From Bacteroidota bacterium (GTDB lineage Bacteria > Bacteroidota > Bacteroidia > CAIKAF01), in NCBI GenBank assembly GCA_023432985.1, contig JAEZEQ010000062.1, positions 1 to 64,000 of the forward strand: a DNA stretch of 64,000 nt. The letters run 5' to 3'. The translations under genes and the position numbers were made by a program. Each line of letters opens with the position of its first letter. Position 1 is the stretch's first letter. Positions 43,264 through 51,785 of this stretch are shown here, in pieces. Under the pieces are notes generated by a model, which was given only the letters and a program-made list of their open reading frames with translations, was not told the origin of the DNA and ran no database searches.

Positions 43264-46203
43264 ATGAACGGAGCATTTGGATTACTTTTCGGATTATCTT
43301 TCCTTCTTACTCAGGCCGAGAAGGAAAAGGAATTGATGGCAAAATATCAGTATACGGCCTATAACTCAGAAACGGAAAAGAACTGGGTCGATTCGGTATA
43401 TAACAGTATGACCACGCGCGAAAGACTGGCGCAAACCATAATTATTGCCGCATACAGCAATCAAAACGAAAAAAAATATCAAGAAACGCAAGATATAATT
43501 TCTCGCATGCAACCGGGTGGAATTATATTTTTTCAAGGTACACCGCTTAAACAGGCCGAACTCACCAATCGTTACCAGGCTCAGTCTAAAATCCCCCTTT
43601 TTATCAGCGGAGATTATGAATGGGGCTTGAGTATGCGCCTCGACAATAGCATGCGTTTCCCCTGGCAAATGACCATGGGAGCTGTACAAAACACCGAATT
43701 AATCCGACAAACCGGATTAGAAATGGCCCGGCAGCTGCGACGTATAGGCGTCAATTTCAGTTTTTCGCCCGTACTCGATATCAATAATAATCCGAATAAT
43801 CCCATTATTGGAGCCCGTTCCTTCGGAGAATCTAAACATAATGTGGTTCAAAAAGCCATTGCACTCACAGCCGGATTGCAGGAAGGAGGCGTCCTGGCCA
43901 GTGGTAAACATTTTCCCGGACACGGAGATACCGATACCGATTCGCATAAAGCTTTACCTGTTATCCCTTTTAGTAAAAAACGTTTAGACAGCCTCGAATT
44001 ATTCCCTTTTAAAGCCTTAAGTGATGCCGGACTTGCCTCGGTGATGGTGGCGCATCTCTTCGTGCCCGCGCTCGACAGTACGCCCAACCTCCCTTCTTCC
44101 CTTTCCCGAAAAATTATTACCGATAAACTCAAACGCGAATTGGGATTCGACGGATTGGTATTGACCGATGCGTTGAATATGAAAGGCGTTTCTTCTAAAT
44201 TCCCCCAGGCCGAAGCCAGTATACGCGCATTAAATGCCGGTGTAGATATTTTATTGATGCCCGAAAATCCGGAAAATGTGCTCGAAAAATTAATGGAGGC
44301 ACTCGACTCTAATCGCATCGATCCTATGGAAATGGAAATTAAAGTAAAACGCATTCTGAAATCAAAATACAGATTCGGCATTCACCAATTTCAGCCCATA
44401 GATACTCAAAATCTAATGGAGGATTTGCACAGCACTCATGCCGAATATCTGAACCAATCCCTATACGAAAATGCCCTTACTTTGGTAAAAAATGAGGCGC
44501 AATGGATTCCCATTAAAAACCTGGAAAATCAGAAATTCGCTTTAGTACGCCTCGGAAACGACACAGACGAAGCCTTTGCGCAAACCCTACAATTGTATGC
44601 CCCCATTGATGTATACGATATGCCCGAGGATAGAAATACGTCTAAAGACATTGAACTCCTGCGTAAATTAAAAGAATATAATACCGTTTTCATATCCGTG
44701 CATAAATCGGATAAAAATCCGTGGAGACCCTATAAAATATACCAAGGCGATCAAGATTTAATTCAGAAAATATCCGAACAAAATAAAAGTATACTTACAC
44801 TTTTTGCCAATGCATACGCATTAAAAGGTATAGCCGAAAATCATCCGATATGGGGACTTCTTATTGCGTATCAAAACAATGCCTATGCGCAAAAAATGGC
44901 CGCACAGCTTATTTTTGGTGCGGTGCAGGCTAAAGGAAAACTCCCTGTTTCTTTAAATACAAAATGGAAAGCCGGACATGGTTTAGAAACGGAATTGCCT
45001 ATTAGACTAAAATATACCATGCCTGAGGAATTAGGTATACAAAGTGAAGATTTGAAAGATGTAGAACGCATTGCCCTGGAAGGAATCGCAGCCAAAGCCT
45101 TCCCGGGTTGTCAGGTTCTTGCGGCAAAAAATGGGAAAGTTTTCTATTATAAAAGCTTCGGACATCACCAATACGATAAGAAAACTCCGGTGCAAAACAG
45201 CGATGTGTACGATTTGGCCTCGGTGACAAAAGTGACTTCTACCCTGGCTATGGTCATGAAAATGTATGATGAAGGAGCTTTGAATTTGCAAGATCCTTTC
45301 GGGAAATATGTTTCCATCGTGAAAGGAACCAATAAGGAGAATTTGAAAATAGAGGATATATTGACCCATCAGGCCGGATTAAAAGCGTGGATTCCTTTTT
45401 ATTTGCAAACCCTGGATGCATCAAAAAAACCGGATTCGAAATACTACTCCAAAACTCCTAAACCGGGAATGCAAACCAAGGTAGCCGATTCACTTTATAT
45501 TTTGGATAGCTATAAAGATTCTATGTTGGTGCAGATGTATTCCAGTGCATTGGGACAGAAAGGCAAATATACCTATAGCGATTTGGGATTTTATTTCATG
45601 CAGAATGTGGTGGAAAACTGGAGAAAGAAAAGATTGGACGAAATGGTTGAAGAGGAATTCTATTCGAAAATAGGAGCCTATTCACTCACGTTTAATCCAC
45701 TTCAAAAAATACCTAAAAACAGGATAGTGCCCACGGAAGATGAGAAATACTGGCGTAATCAACTGCTTCAGGGCTATGTGCACGATCAGGGTGCGGCTAT
45801 GATGGGCGGAGTTGCAGGGCATGCCGGATTATTTTCGAATGCCAATGACTTGGCCAAAATGATGCAAATGTATTTGAATAAAGGCAGCTATGGAGGCTAT
45901 ACCTATTATAAACCCGAAACGGTGGAAGAGTTTAGTAAATGCCGATTTTGTGCCAATGGAAACCGACGTGCATTGGGCTTCGACAGAGCACCTAATTCAG
46001 GAGGATCTCCCTGCGAATGTGTGAGCTATAACAGTTATGGACATACCGGATTCACAGGAACCATGGCTTGGATAGATCCGGATAATGGCATTTTATATAT
46101 TTTTCTCAGCAATAGGGTGCATCCCAATGCCGAAAACAGATTGCTGATGAGTAAAAATATTCGAGCCAGAATTCAAGAAGTTTTTTACAGCGCAATACCA
46201 TAA
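43264..46203 (+). CDS. GH3 beta-N-acetylglucosaminidase fused to a serine beta-lactamase-like domain
   Basis: A 979-aa two-enzyme fusion. Residues ~40-400 form a glycoside hydrolase family 3 domain of the NagZ type, with 'GKHFPGHGDTDTDSHKALP' (Asp/His dyad near 226-228) and nucleophile Asp302 in 'GFDGLVLTDALNMKGV'. A GH3 C-terminal-like domain runs to ~575. Residues ~600-979 form a class C beta-lactamase/penicillin-binding-protein-like hydrolase with Ser653-x-x-Lys656 ('ASVTKVTS'), Tyr771 ('YSDLG') and 'GHTGFTGT'. It probably trims muropeptides during cell-wall recycling. The N-terminus is hydrophobic but lacks a basic n-region, so export is uncertain. The fusion is known in Bacteroidota. Confidence 0.88.
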   Translation: MNGAFGLLFGLSFLLTQAEKEKELMAKYQYTAYNSETEKNWVDSVYNSMTTRERLAQTIIIAAYSNQNEKKYQETQDIISRMQPGGIIFFQGTPLKQAELTNRYQAQSKIPLFISGDYEWGLSMRLDNSMRFPWQMTMGAVQNTELIRQTGLEMARQLRRIGVNFSFSPVLDINNNPNNPIIGARSFGESKHNVVQKAIALTAGLQEGGVLASGKHFPGHGDTDTDSHKALPVIPFSKKRLDSLELFPFKALSDAGLASVMVAHLFVPALDSTPNLPSSLSRKIITDKLKRELGFDGLVLTDALNMKGVSSKFPQAEASIRALNAGVDILLMPENPENVLEKLMEALDSNRIDPMEMEIKVKRILKSKYRFGIHQFQPIDTQNLMEDLHSTHAEYLNQSLYENALTLVKNEAQWIPIKNLENQKFALVRLGNDTDEAFAQTLQLYAPIDVYDMPEDRNTSKDIELLRKLKEYNTVFISVHKSDKNPWRPYKIYQGDQDLIQKISEQNKSILTLFANAYALKGIAENHPIWGLLIAYQNNAYAQKMAAQLIFGAVQAKGKLPVSLNTKWKAGHGLETELPIRLKYTMPEELGIQSEDLKDVERIALEGIAAKAFPGCQVLAAKNGKVFYYKSFGHHQYDKKTPVQNSDVYDLASVTKVTSTLAMVMKMYDEGALNLQDPFGKYVSIVKGTNKENLKIEDILTHQAGLKAWIPFYLQTLDASKKPDSKYYSKTPKPGMQTKVADSLYILDSYKDSMLVQMYSSALGQKGKYTYSDLGFYFMQNVVENWRKKRLDEMVEEEFYSKIGAYSLTFNPLQKIPKNRIVPTEDEKYWRNQLLQGYVHDQGAAMMGGVAGHAGLFSNANDLAKMMQMYLNKGSYGGYTYYKPETVEEFSKCRFCANGNRRALGFDRAPNSGGSPCECVSYNSYGHTGFTGTMAWIDPDNGILYIFLSNRVHPNAENRLLMSKNIRARIQEVFYSAIP

Positions 46204-46322
46204 AACCCAGACTATAGTAATGCTCTTAAGCAAAATGGCATATAATTGTCATTGGTTGACTTTCAGGAAACGAATTTTATGTAGATAATATCAAAAACAC
46301 CATTCCTCAGGTCATTGTCAGG
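46204..46322. other. Intergenic remnant sequence without a gene
   Basis: I find no intact frame here. Continuing the frame of the broken reductase leftwards beyond its second stop gives 'PDNDLRNGVFDI', weakly reminiscent of the family's 'PGKDIIVYGG' segment, so this may be decayed 3' sequence of that gene. Confidence 0.3.
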
Positions 46323-46673
46323 TTAATTTTTCAGGGCATTAATTTTCTCATCAAAGTATCCATTATCAACTTCCGCATTATTTCATTTGGATGAAGCTAA
46401 AGTCTTGCTAAAAACAATATTCGGTGTTTGAGTAAAAAAAACTCCAGATTCTTGTTCAGGATTGCTATTGTTGTTGGAAACACCTGCCCAATATGGAATA
46501 AAACCTAATGCCCAATTTATATCTAGCGAAATATCGACAACCGTTTTTGTTATCTCTTCAATGTACCTTATTATGTCGTCTGACCAATATAACTCCATCC
46601 AATCCATTTCATTATTATGTCCTGAAATGAAGCCGTCGACAGACATTTGAGCTTGTAATTTCAATTTTCTCAT
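46323..46673 (-). pseudogene. Broken dihydrofolate-reductase-family (RibD C-terminal-like) gene
   Basis: The N-terminus 'MRKLKLQAQMSVDGFISGHN' followed by 'EMDWMELYW' is that of YyaP/YwjB-type reductase-family proteins, which are normally ~180 aa. The frame stops after 96 codons at 'TLASSK' with TGA (46385-46383). It then continues in frame for 19 codons ('NNAEVDNGYFDEKINALKN') to a TAA at 46325-46323. The family has 'SxWDN' here, so the TGA looks like a mutated TGG. The mid-region 'VVDISLDINWALGFIPYW' has also drifted from the family's 'DTILLGRKLAxGFI'. A dead gene is the simplest reading. Confidence 0.75.
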
Positions 46674-46797
46674 TTTATTGTTTTTAAAAATATGTTAGAA
46701 ATATTGTTCTATACCTCTGTTAAAATTGCTATTTTGATTTGCAACGAGCCGAAAGACTAGGTTATACCAATATGCTTGAAATGATTTTTTAGAGATC

Positions 46798-46835
46798 AAA
46801 AAAAGCCCCCAAAAAGTTAGACACTCTTTGGGGGC
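46798..46835 (-). terminator. Terminator of the seven-repeat T9SS gene
   Basis: On the minus strand GCCCCCAAA, a 13-base loop, then TTTGGGGGC and T7. This is a strong terminator 42 bases after the stop at 46878. A degenerate copy with the loop reversed lies at ~49216-49240. Confidence 0.9.
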
Positions 46836-46877
46836 AGTCTGTTTTTTTTAGCCCTTTTCCTATTTATGTAAATGGTT

Positions 46878-49076
46878 CTATTTCTTTATCAATTTCACAA
46901 CTGCTTTTTGATGCCCGGATTGGATGCTAACAAAATAAACTCCAACTGGGTTTTCTATAGATAATTGGATAATTTGAACTTGTGTGAGTTGTTGTAACTG
47001 AATAACCTTACCGGAAATATCGGTAATAGTCAGTTGTACATCCGCATGAGAAGCCCCCAAATCAATGGAGAAAGGGCCGGAACTTGGGTTCGGGTAAACT
47101 GTAAATCCTTGACCAAAACTATTCACTTCAATACCAACAGTTGTGATAGCGACACATGCTGAGGTATCTACACATCCGTTTTCAGTAAGCTGAACAGCAT
47201 AATTCCCATTAGCTGTGGCTGTAAAAGTTGGATTTGTTTCTCCTACAATTGCAGCATTGTCATTATCGCAATCCAACCATTGGTAGCTGGCATTTGCGTT
47301 TGTTGCTGTAATCGTTAACCCATTTAAGGAAGTGGTAATATCAGTAACAGAATTAATTGTTAAGTTCAACGTTACTACAGAATCACAACCGGCAGCATTT
47401 GTTAATGTGTGTGTTGCTGTATTGTTATTTGCAGTGTAAGTATTGCCATCTATCCAAGTATAAGTGTCGCATGCTGTAATTACATCTGTACCGGTATTAG
47501 AGTTGACGATTGTTAAATTCAACGTTACCACAGAATCACAACCGGCAGCGTTTGTTAATGTGTATGTAGCTGTGTTGTTATTTGCAGTGTAGGTATTGCC
47601 ATCTATCCAAGTATAAGAATTGCATGCTGTAATTACATCTGTACCGGTATTTGCTACACACGGACTCAATTTTTGAACAAAAAAATCATAACCTTGCGCA
47701 GTTAGGTACGCTGTCCCGGCTCCCGGATCAAAATCTACTGTTCCCCAAAAGTATCCAGTGGTATAGACATTTCCCTGAGCATCCACAGCAATAGAATTTC
47801 CACCATCATTACTAGTTCCACCTACTGATTTTGCCCATACTAAATTACCCAAAGCATCTAATTTTTGAATAAAAAAATCAATCTCTCCTTGCGAAGTAAG
47901 GTTCGTTGTTCCGGCTCCCGGATCAAAATCCACTATTCCTCTAAAGTCTCCTGTGGTATAGACATTTCCCTGAGAATCCACAGCAATGGATTCTCCAAAA
48001 TCAGTACTATTTCCTCCCATTGATTTTACCCATACCAAATCTCCCAAAGCATCTAATTTTTGAATGAAAATATCAGAACCTCCTTGTGAAGTAAGGTTCA
48101 CTATCCCGGCTCCAGGATCAAAATCTACTGTTCCACGAAAGTCTCCTGTGGTGTAAACATTTCCCTGAGCATCCACAGCAATGGATCGTCCATTATCATT
48201 ACCTGTTCCACCTACTGATTTTGCCCATACCAAATCTCCCAAAGCATCTAATTTTTGAATAAAAATATCATTGCCTCCTTGTGAAGTAAGGTTCACTGTC
48301 CCGGCTCCCGGATCAAAATCTACTGTACCACTAAAGTATCCAGTGGTATAAACATTTCCTAAAACATCCACAGCAATGGAATATCCATAATCATAACTAG
48401 TTTCACCTACTGATTTTGCCCATATCAAATCTCCCAAAGCATCTAATTTTTGAATAAAAACATCATTCTCTCCTTGCGAAGTCAGGTCCGCTGTTCCGGC
48501 TCCCGGGTCAAAATCCACTATTCCTCGAAAGTCTCCTGTGGTGTAAACATTTCCCTGAGCATCCACAGCAATGGATCCTCCAATATCATTACCTGTTCCA
48601 CCTACTGATTTTGCCCATACCAAATCTCCCAAAGCATCTAATTTTTGAATGAAAATATCAGAACCTCCTTGTGAAGTAAGGTTCACTGTGCCGGCTCCCG
48701 GATCAAAATCTACTGTTCCAACAAAGTATCCAGTGGTATAGACATTTCCCTGAGCATCCACAGCAATAGAATATCCACCATCAAAACTAGTTCCACCTAC
48801 TGATTTTACCCATACTAAATTACCCAAAGAATCTAATTTTTTAACGAAAATATCATCGTGTCCTTGCGAAGTAAGGTTCATTACCCCAGCTCCCGGATCA
48901 AAATCTACTGTTTCTAGAAAGGGTCCTGTGGTATAGACATTTCCTAAAGCATCCACAGCAATGGATCGTCCAATAAGATCACCAGTTCCACCTACTGATT
49001 TTGCCCATTCAAAGCTTTGGGCGTGTAGGCCTACTGAAAGTAGCAGTGCAAATAAGGTGTTAAGTGTTTTTTTCAT
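46878..49076 (-). CDS. T9SS type A protein with seven 65-aa SBBP repeats
   Basis: A 732-aa secreted protein. After a signal peptide (~1-20, LLLSVGLHAQ) come seven tandem 65-residue beta-propeller units (~21-478). Each reads like 'WAKSVGGTGNDxGxSIAVDA', 'QGNVYTTGDFRGTVDFDPGA', 'GTVNLTSQGGSDIFIQKLDA'. Two 50-aa repeats follow ('GTDVITACNSYTWIDGNTYT' and so on), then an Ig-like segment and a type A sorting domain ('FTVYPNPSSGPFSIDL', 'VGVYFVSIQSGHQKAVVKLI'). Seven units would fit a seven-bladed propeller. The start is ATG 49076; a TTG at 49085 is possible. Function unknown. Confidence 0.85.
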   Translation of the reverse strand: MKKTLNTLFALLLSVGLHAQSFEWAKSVGGTGDLIGRSIAVDALGNVYTTGPFLETVDFDPGAGVMNLTSQGHDDIFVKKLDSLGNLVWVKSVGGTSFDGGYSIAVDAQGNVYTTGYFVGTVDFDPGAGTVNLTSQGGSDIFIQKLDALGDLVWAKSVGGTGNDIGGSIAVDAQGNVYTTGDFRGIVDFDPGAGTADLTSQGENDVFIQKLDALGDLIWAKSVGETSYDYGYSIAVDVLGNVYTTGYFSGTVDFDPGAGTVNLTSQGGNDIFIQKLDALGDLVWAKSVGGTGNDNGRSIAVDAQGNVYTTGDFRGTVDFDPGAGIVNLTSQGGSDIFIQKLDALGDLVWVKSMGGNSTDFGESIAVDSQGNVYTTGDFRGIVDFDPGAGTTNLTSQGEIDFFIQKLDALGNLVWAKSVGGTSNDGGNSIAVDAQGNVYTTGYFWGTVDFDPGAGTAYLTAQGYDFFVQKLSPCVANTGTDVITACNSYTWIDGNTYTANNNTATYTLTNAAGCDSVVTLNLTIVNSNTGTDVITACDTYTWIDGNTYTANNNTATHTLTNAAGCDSVVTLNLTINSVTDITTSLNGLTITATNANASYQWLDCDNDNAAIVGETNPTFTATANGNYAVQLTENGCVDTSACVAITTVGIEVNSFGQGFTVYPNPSSGPFSIDLGASHADVQLTITDISGKVIQLQQLTQVQIIQLSIENPVGVYFVSIQSGHQKAVVKLIKK
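47345..47650 (-). repeat. Two tandem 150-bp coding repeats
   Basis: Two near-identical 50-residue units encode 'GTDVITAC.(S/T)YTWIDGNTYT' followed by 'ANNNTAT.TLTNAAGCDSVV'. They lie between the propeller and the sorting domain. Boundaries are approximate. Confidence 0.8.
47665..49029 (-). repeat. Seven tandem 195-bp coding repeats
   Basis: Each unit encodes 65 residues and the units are highly similar at the DNA level. The first unit (right end) and the seventh (left end) differ most; the middle ones are nearly interchangeable. Length variation between strains by unequal exchange is expected. Boundaries are approximate. Confidence 0.88.
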
Positions 49077-49292
49077 GTAGTACAATTTTTATAATGATTG
49101 ATTGATTAGCTCTCTGTCAAATACCGCAATAGCAGATACAGATATTTGTTGCAAGTATAGCTATAATTTAAAAAAAAACAAGAAAGAGCTTCTTAGTGAC
49201 CTTTTTAGAGAACAAAAAAGCCCGCAATAAGTGTCTAACTTTTTGGGAGTAGTCTGTTTTTTATAGCCCTTTTCCTATTTATGTAAATGGTT
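49077..49292. other. Leader of the seven-repeat gene plus decayed duplicate 3' flank
   Basis: 49077-49195 is the A+T-rich upstream region of the seven-repeat gene, with a one-mismatch box TATACTTG at 49159-49152 on the minus strand. From ~49197 the sequence is a copy of 46783 onward, the 3' flank of the same gene, including a degraded terminator whose stem-loop is reversed. Confidence 0.6.
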
Positions 49293-49441
49293 CTAATTCT
49301 TTATCAATTTCACAACTGCCTTTTGATGCCCGGATTGGATGCTAACAAAATAAACACCAACTGGGTTTTCTATAGATAATTGGATAATTTGAACTTGTGT
49401 GAGTTGTTGTGACTGAATAACTTTCCCGGAAATATCGGTTT
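49293..49441 (-). pseudogene. 3' stub of a second seven-repeat-type T9SS gene
   Basis: About 150 bases encode the last ~49 residues of a type A sorting domain almost identical to that of the gene at 46878 ('LTQVQIIQLSIENPVGVYFV', 'GHQKAVVKLIKN' then stop). Identity ends abruptly at ~49441, after the codons for 'ISGKV', and unrelated sequence continues into the SIMPL gene. It is the remnant of a duplicated paralogue whose body has been deleted. Confidence 0.82.
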
Positions 49442-49454
49442 TTCCAAAAACGCT

Positions 49455-50150
49455 CTATTTTATAATGGCATAACGAGCATAAATGCGCGCATGTAATACA
49501 ATTTTCTTAAAAGATAGTTCGGGCAATTCTTCGCTTTTATAACTTTCACTTGTGGTCAGTCCAAAGGTCACATTCGGAGCATAGGGCAAATAAGAGTCTG
49601 ACTCCTCACGAATATGCAGAGGCATTCCGGTTTTATAATTAATGGCATTCAATATATATTCTGCTTTTTCGGATGCGGCCTTCATAGCCATAATGCGCAC
49701 ATCTTTTTTATACATTTCTATTTTACTGTGATCTACACGAATTATATGGGCATCTTTGATTTCCAAACGATCCAGTTCGGCAAAAACTTTCCCAATCTCT
49801 TCGGTTGTAGACAGCTTCAATACATATTCTTTCTGACTGAGTACTTCCTTTTTTTGCCATTTAATTTTCACATAATCGGCCTGCGCATCGCTCAAGGATA
49901 AATTTTCTAAATCTATTCCCAATTTATGTAAAGTCGATTTCAAGTTTTTCTCCTGTTCCTCGATCCCGATTTTGTTCTTATTATCAAGCCTTTCACGCAA
50001 TACTATTTGTACATATATCTCATCGGGAACTATCTCCAGTTCTGCCGTCCCAACCACCTCTATAAAAGGCTCCATCTTTTCGTTTTGTGCTTGTAAAGGC
50101 AAAATAATTACCCACAAGAAAGCCAAAATCATTCCTATTTTCGTTCTCAT
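49455..50150 (-). CDS. SIMPL (DUF541) domain protein
   Basis: A 231-aa exported protein. The signal peptide (~1-21) ends LPLQAQ, followed by a SIMPL/DUF541 domain ('FIEVVGTAELEIVPDEIYVQ', 'ASEKAEYILNAI', 'KIVLHARIYARYAI'). Related proteins (BP26, YggE) are periplasmic or outer-membrane-associated; their molecular role is unclear. A variant -7 box TATATTTC (50177-50170, minus strand) lies about 20 bases before the ATG. Its 3' end abuts the T9SS stub, the site of a deletion. Confidence 0.82.
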   Translation of the reverse strand: MRTKIGMILAFLWVIILPLQAQNEKMEPFIEVVGTAELEIVPDEIYVQIVLRERLDNKNKIGIEEQEKNLKSTLHKLGIDLENLSLSDAQADYVKIKWQKKEVLSQKEYVLKLSTTEEIGKVFAELDRLEIKDAHIIRVDHSKIEMYKKDVRIMAMKAASEKAEYILNAINYKTGMPLHIREESDSYLPYAPNVTFGLTTSESYKSEELPELSFKKIVLHARIYARYAIIK

Positions 50151-50211
50151 ATTCTTTATAATTTCAGTGGAAATATACTATTTTCTTACACCTGTTTCGG
50201 AAAAAAGTTCA

Positions 50212-50243
50212 AAAAAAAAGGGACTGTCGGCGACAATCCCTTT
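50212..50243 (-). terminator. Terminator of sucD
   Basis: On the minus strand AAGGGATTGTCG-CC-GACAGTCCCTT followed by T7. It separates sucD from the SIMPL gene. Confidence 0.85.
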
Positions 50244-50265
50244 TCCATATTAATTTCGAAAATGA

Positions 50266-51147
50266 TTAGGCTATAACACCCATCACTTCGGCTACTTTCT
50301 TTCCAATATCTGCGGGAGAAGCTACGACATGAATACCACATTCGGCCATAATACGCATTTTGGCTTCTGCTGTATCATCGGCACCACCAACTATAGCTCC
50401 GGCATGTCCCATTCTACGTCCTTTTGGCGCTGTTTGTCCGGCGATAAAACCAATTACCGGCTTTTTATTTCCCGTTGCTTTAATCCAGTTCGCTGCATCT
50501 GCTTCCAAACTTCCACCAATCTCACCTATCATAACAATAGCATCCGTTTCGGGATCATTCATAAATAACTCTACCGCATCTTTGGTCGTTGTTCCAATAA
50601 TCGGATCTCCACCAATTCCAATGGCAGTCGAAATTCCCAATCCGGCTTTTACCACCTGATCTGCTGCTTCATAGGTAAGCGTTCCCGATTTGGAAACAAT
50701 TCCTATGCGGCCTTTTTTGAAAACAAAACCAGGCATAATGCCAACTTTCGCTTCATCTGAAGTGATAACACCCGGACAGTTCGGACCAATAAGGGTAACC
50801 GGACGAGACTCTAAATAATGCTTCACAGCCACCATATCTTTAACCGGAATTCCTTCCGTAATACAAACAATTACACCAATTCCAGCATCGGCTGCCTCCA
50901 TAATAGCATCTGCTGCAAATGCAGGTGGAACGAAAATAATAGAAACATTGGCCCCGGTTTTTGCAACCGCATCAGCTACTGTATTGAATACCGGCTTGCC
51001 AATATGCTCAGTGCCCCCCTTACCCGGAGTCACACCACCTACTACATTGGTTCCGTAAGCAATCATTTGCTCTGCATGAAATGTTCCCTCTTTTCCGGTA
51101 AATCCTTGTACCAGAATCTTCGATTCTTTATTAACTAATACACTCAT
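50266..51147 (-). CDS. sucD: Succinyl-CoA synthetase alpha subunit
   Basis: The alpha subunit of the TCA-cycle ligase interconverting succinyl-CoA and succinate with substrate-level phosphorylation. The 293-aa protein has the CoA fold ('VQGFTGKEGTFHAEQ', 'GGVTPGKGG'), 'IGPNCPGVI', 'SKSGTLTYE' and the phosphohistidine His248 in 'MGHAGAIVGG'. The length is normal. The beta subunit sucC is not adjacent, which is usual in Bacteroidota. The promoter TTTG, 20 bases, TACTTTTG lies upstream. Confidence 0.96.
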   Translation of the reverse strand: MSVLVNKESKILVQGFTGKEGTFHAEQMIAYGTNVVGGVTPGKGGTEHIGKPVFNTVADAVAKTGANVSIIFVPPAFAADAIMEAADAGIGVIVCITEGIPVKDMVAVKHYLESRPVTLIGPNCPGVITSDEAKVGIMPGFVFKKGRIGIVSKSGTLTYEAADQVVKAGLGISTAIGIGGDPIIGTTTKDAVELFMNDPETDAIVMIGEIGGSLEADAANWIKATGNKKPVIGFIAGQTAPKGRRMGHAGAIVGGADDTAEAKMRIMAECGIHVVASPADIGKKVAEVMGVIA

Positions 51148-51167
51148 CTATTTCTATTATTTGTGTG

Positions 51168-51199
51168 CAAAAGTAAAGTTTTAGAATAAGATTGACAAA
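51168..51199 (-). promoter_or_regulatory. sucD promoter (TTTG-N20-TACTTTTG)
   Basis: On the minus strand TTTG (51199-51196) and TACTTTTG (51175-51168) with 20 bases between; the ATG follows 20 bases later. Confidence 0.65.
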
Positions 51200-51420
51200 G
51201 AATTTCTTGAAAATTAACCCGAATTATAAATGCAGACTGCTTTTCTGCTTTTTGGGTGGAATGATTTTGAATCCTGAATGAATCCCCTCTACTCAAATTC
51301 CCATTTCTATGATGCCTGTATCTTTATCCCCACTGTTTAAAAGGCATGCGCACATTTACAAAACGAAATTGTATGCATTAGACCGACTTAATCGTTCCCT
51401 TTCCGGGAATGAGAATGAAT
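51200..51420. other. Intergenic stretch without a gene
   Basis: Nothing codes here on either strand. The only structure I see is TTCCC-TTTCC-GGGAA near 51395-51410, a short hairpin just before the tandem repeats. Confidence 0.4.
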
Positions 51421-51721
51421 CGTGATCCTGTAGATGCCAAAGATTAAAATAGAAAAGCGCATGGGCTATGCATTAAGTTGGCAAGAAAGAGAGGATTACT
51501 TCGTGATCCTGTAGATGCCAAAGATTAAAATAGAAAAGTACATGGGCTATGCCTCTAGATAGCAAAGAAAGGAAAAGGATTACTTTGTGATCCTGTAGAT
51601 ACCAAAGATTAAAATAGAAAAGCACATGGGCTATGCCTCTAGATAGCAAAGAAAGGAAAAGGATTACTTCGTGATCCTGTAGATACCAAAGATTAAAATA
51701 GAAAAGCGCATGGGCTATGCC
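51421..51721. repeat. Tandem repeat array, ~84-bp unit, 3.6 copies
   Basis: Units start at 51421, 51502, 51586 and 51670 (spacings 81, 84 and 84), each opening GTGATCCTGTAGAT and containing CCAAAGATTAAAATAGAAAA and CATGGGCTATGC. The fourth copy is cut after 52 bases. Units differ by a handful of substitutions. They are contiguous, with no unique spacers, so this is not CRISPR. A minus-strand frame stays open across it because the unit length is a multiple of three, but it runs through non-coding hairpins and I do not call it a gene. Confidence 0.9.
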
Positions 51722-51725
51722 CATG
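51709..51725. repeat. Palindrome at the end of the repeat array
   Basis: CATGGGC-TAT-GCCCATG, a perfect seven-base-pair stem. Only the last copy of the array has the complete right arm. Confidence 0.7.
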
Positions 51726-51728
51726 TAC

Positions 51729-51785
51729 TTTTTTTTGTATACATCCATGTTCAAGCGAGCTTGACATGTATGTATACAAAAAAAA
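51729..51785. repeat. Long imperfect hairpin between repeat array and tRNA-Val
   Basis: T8-GTATACAT, then CATG and TTCAAG, faces CTTGA, CATG, ATGTATAC-A8: about 25 base pairs with one bulge and one mismatch around a CGAG loop. It can form from either strand. It directly abuts the tRNA terminator and the repeat array. Confidence 0.8.

Noticed and set aside
46383..46385. TGA read as Trp (recoding) in the reductase-family frame
   Set aside because: Other genes in the window, such as pyrR, end normally in TGA, and the frame meets a TAA 19 codons later, so a pseudogene is simpler.
51421..51721. CRISPR array
   Set aside because: The units are contiguous and similar over their whole length, with no variable spacers, and there is no cas gene in the window.
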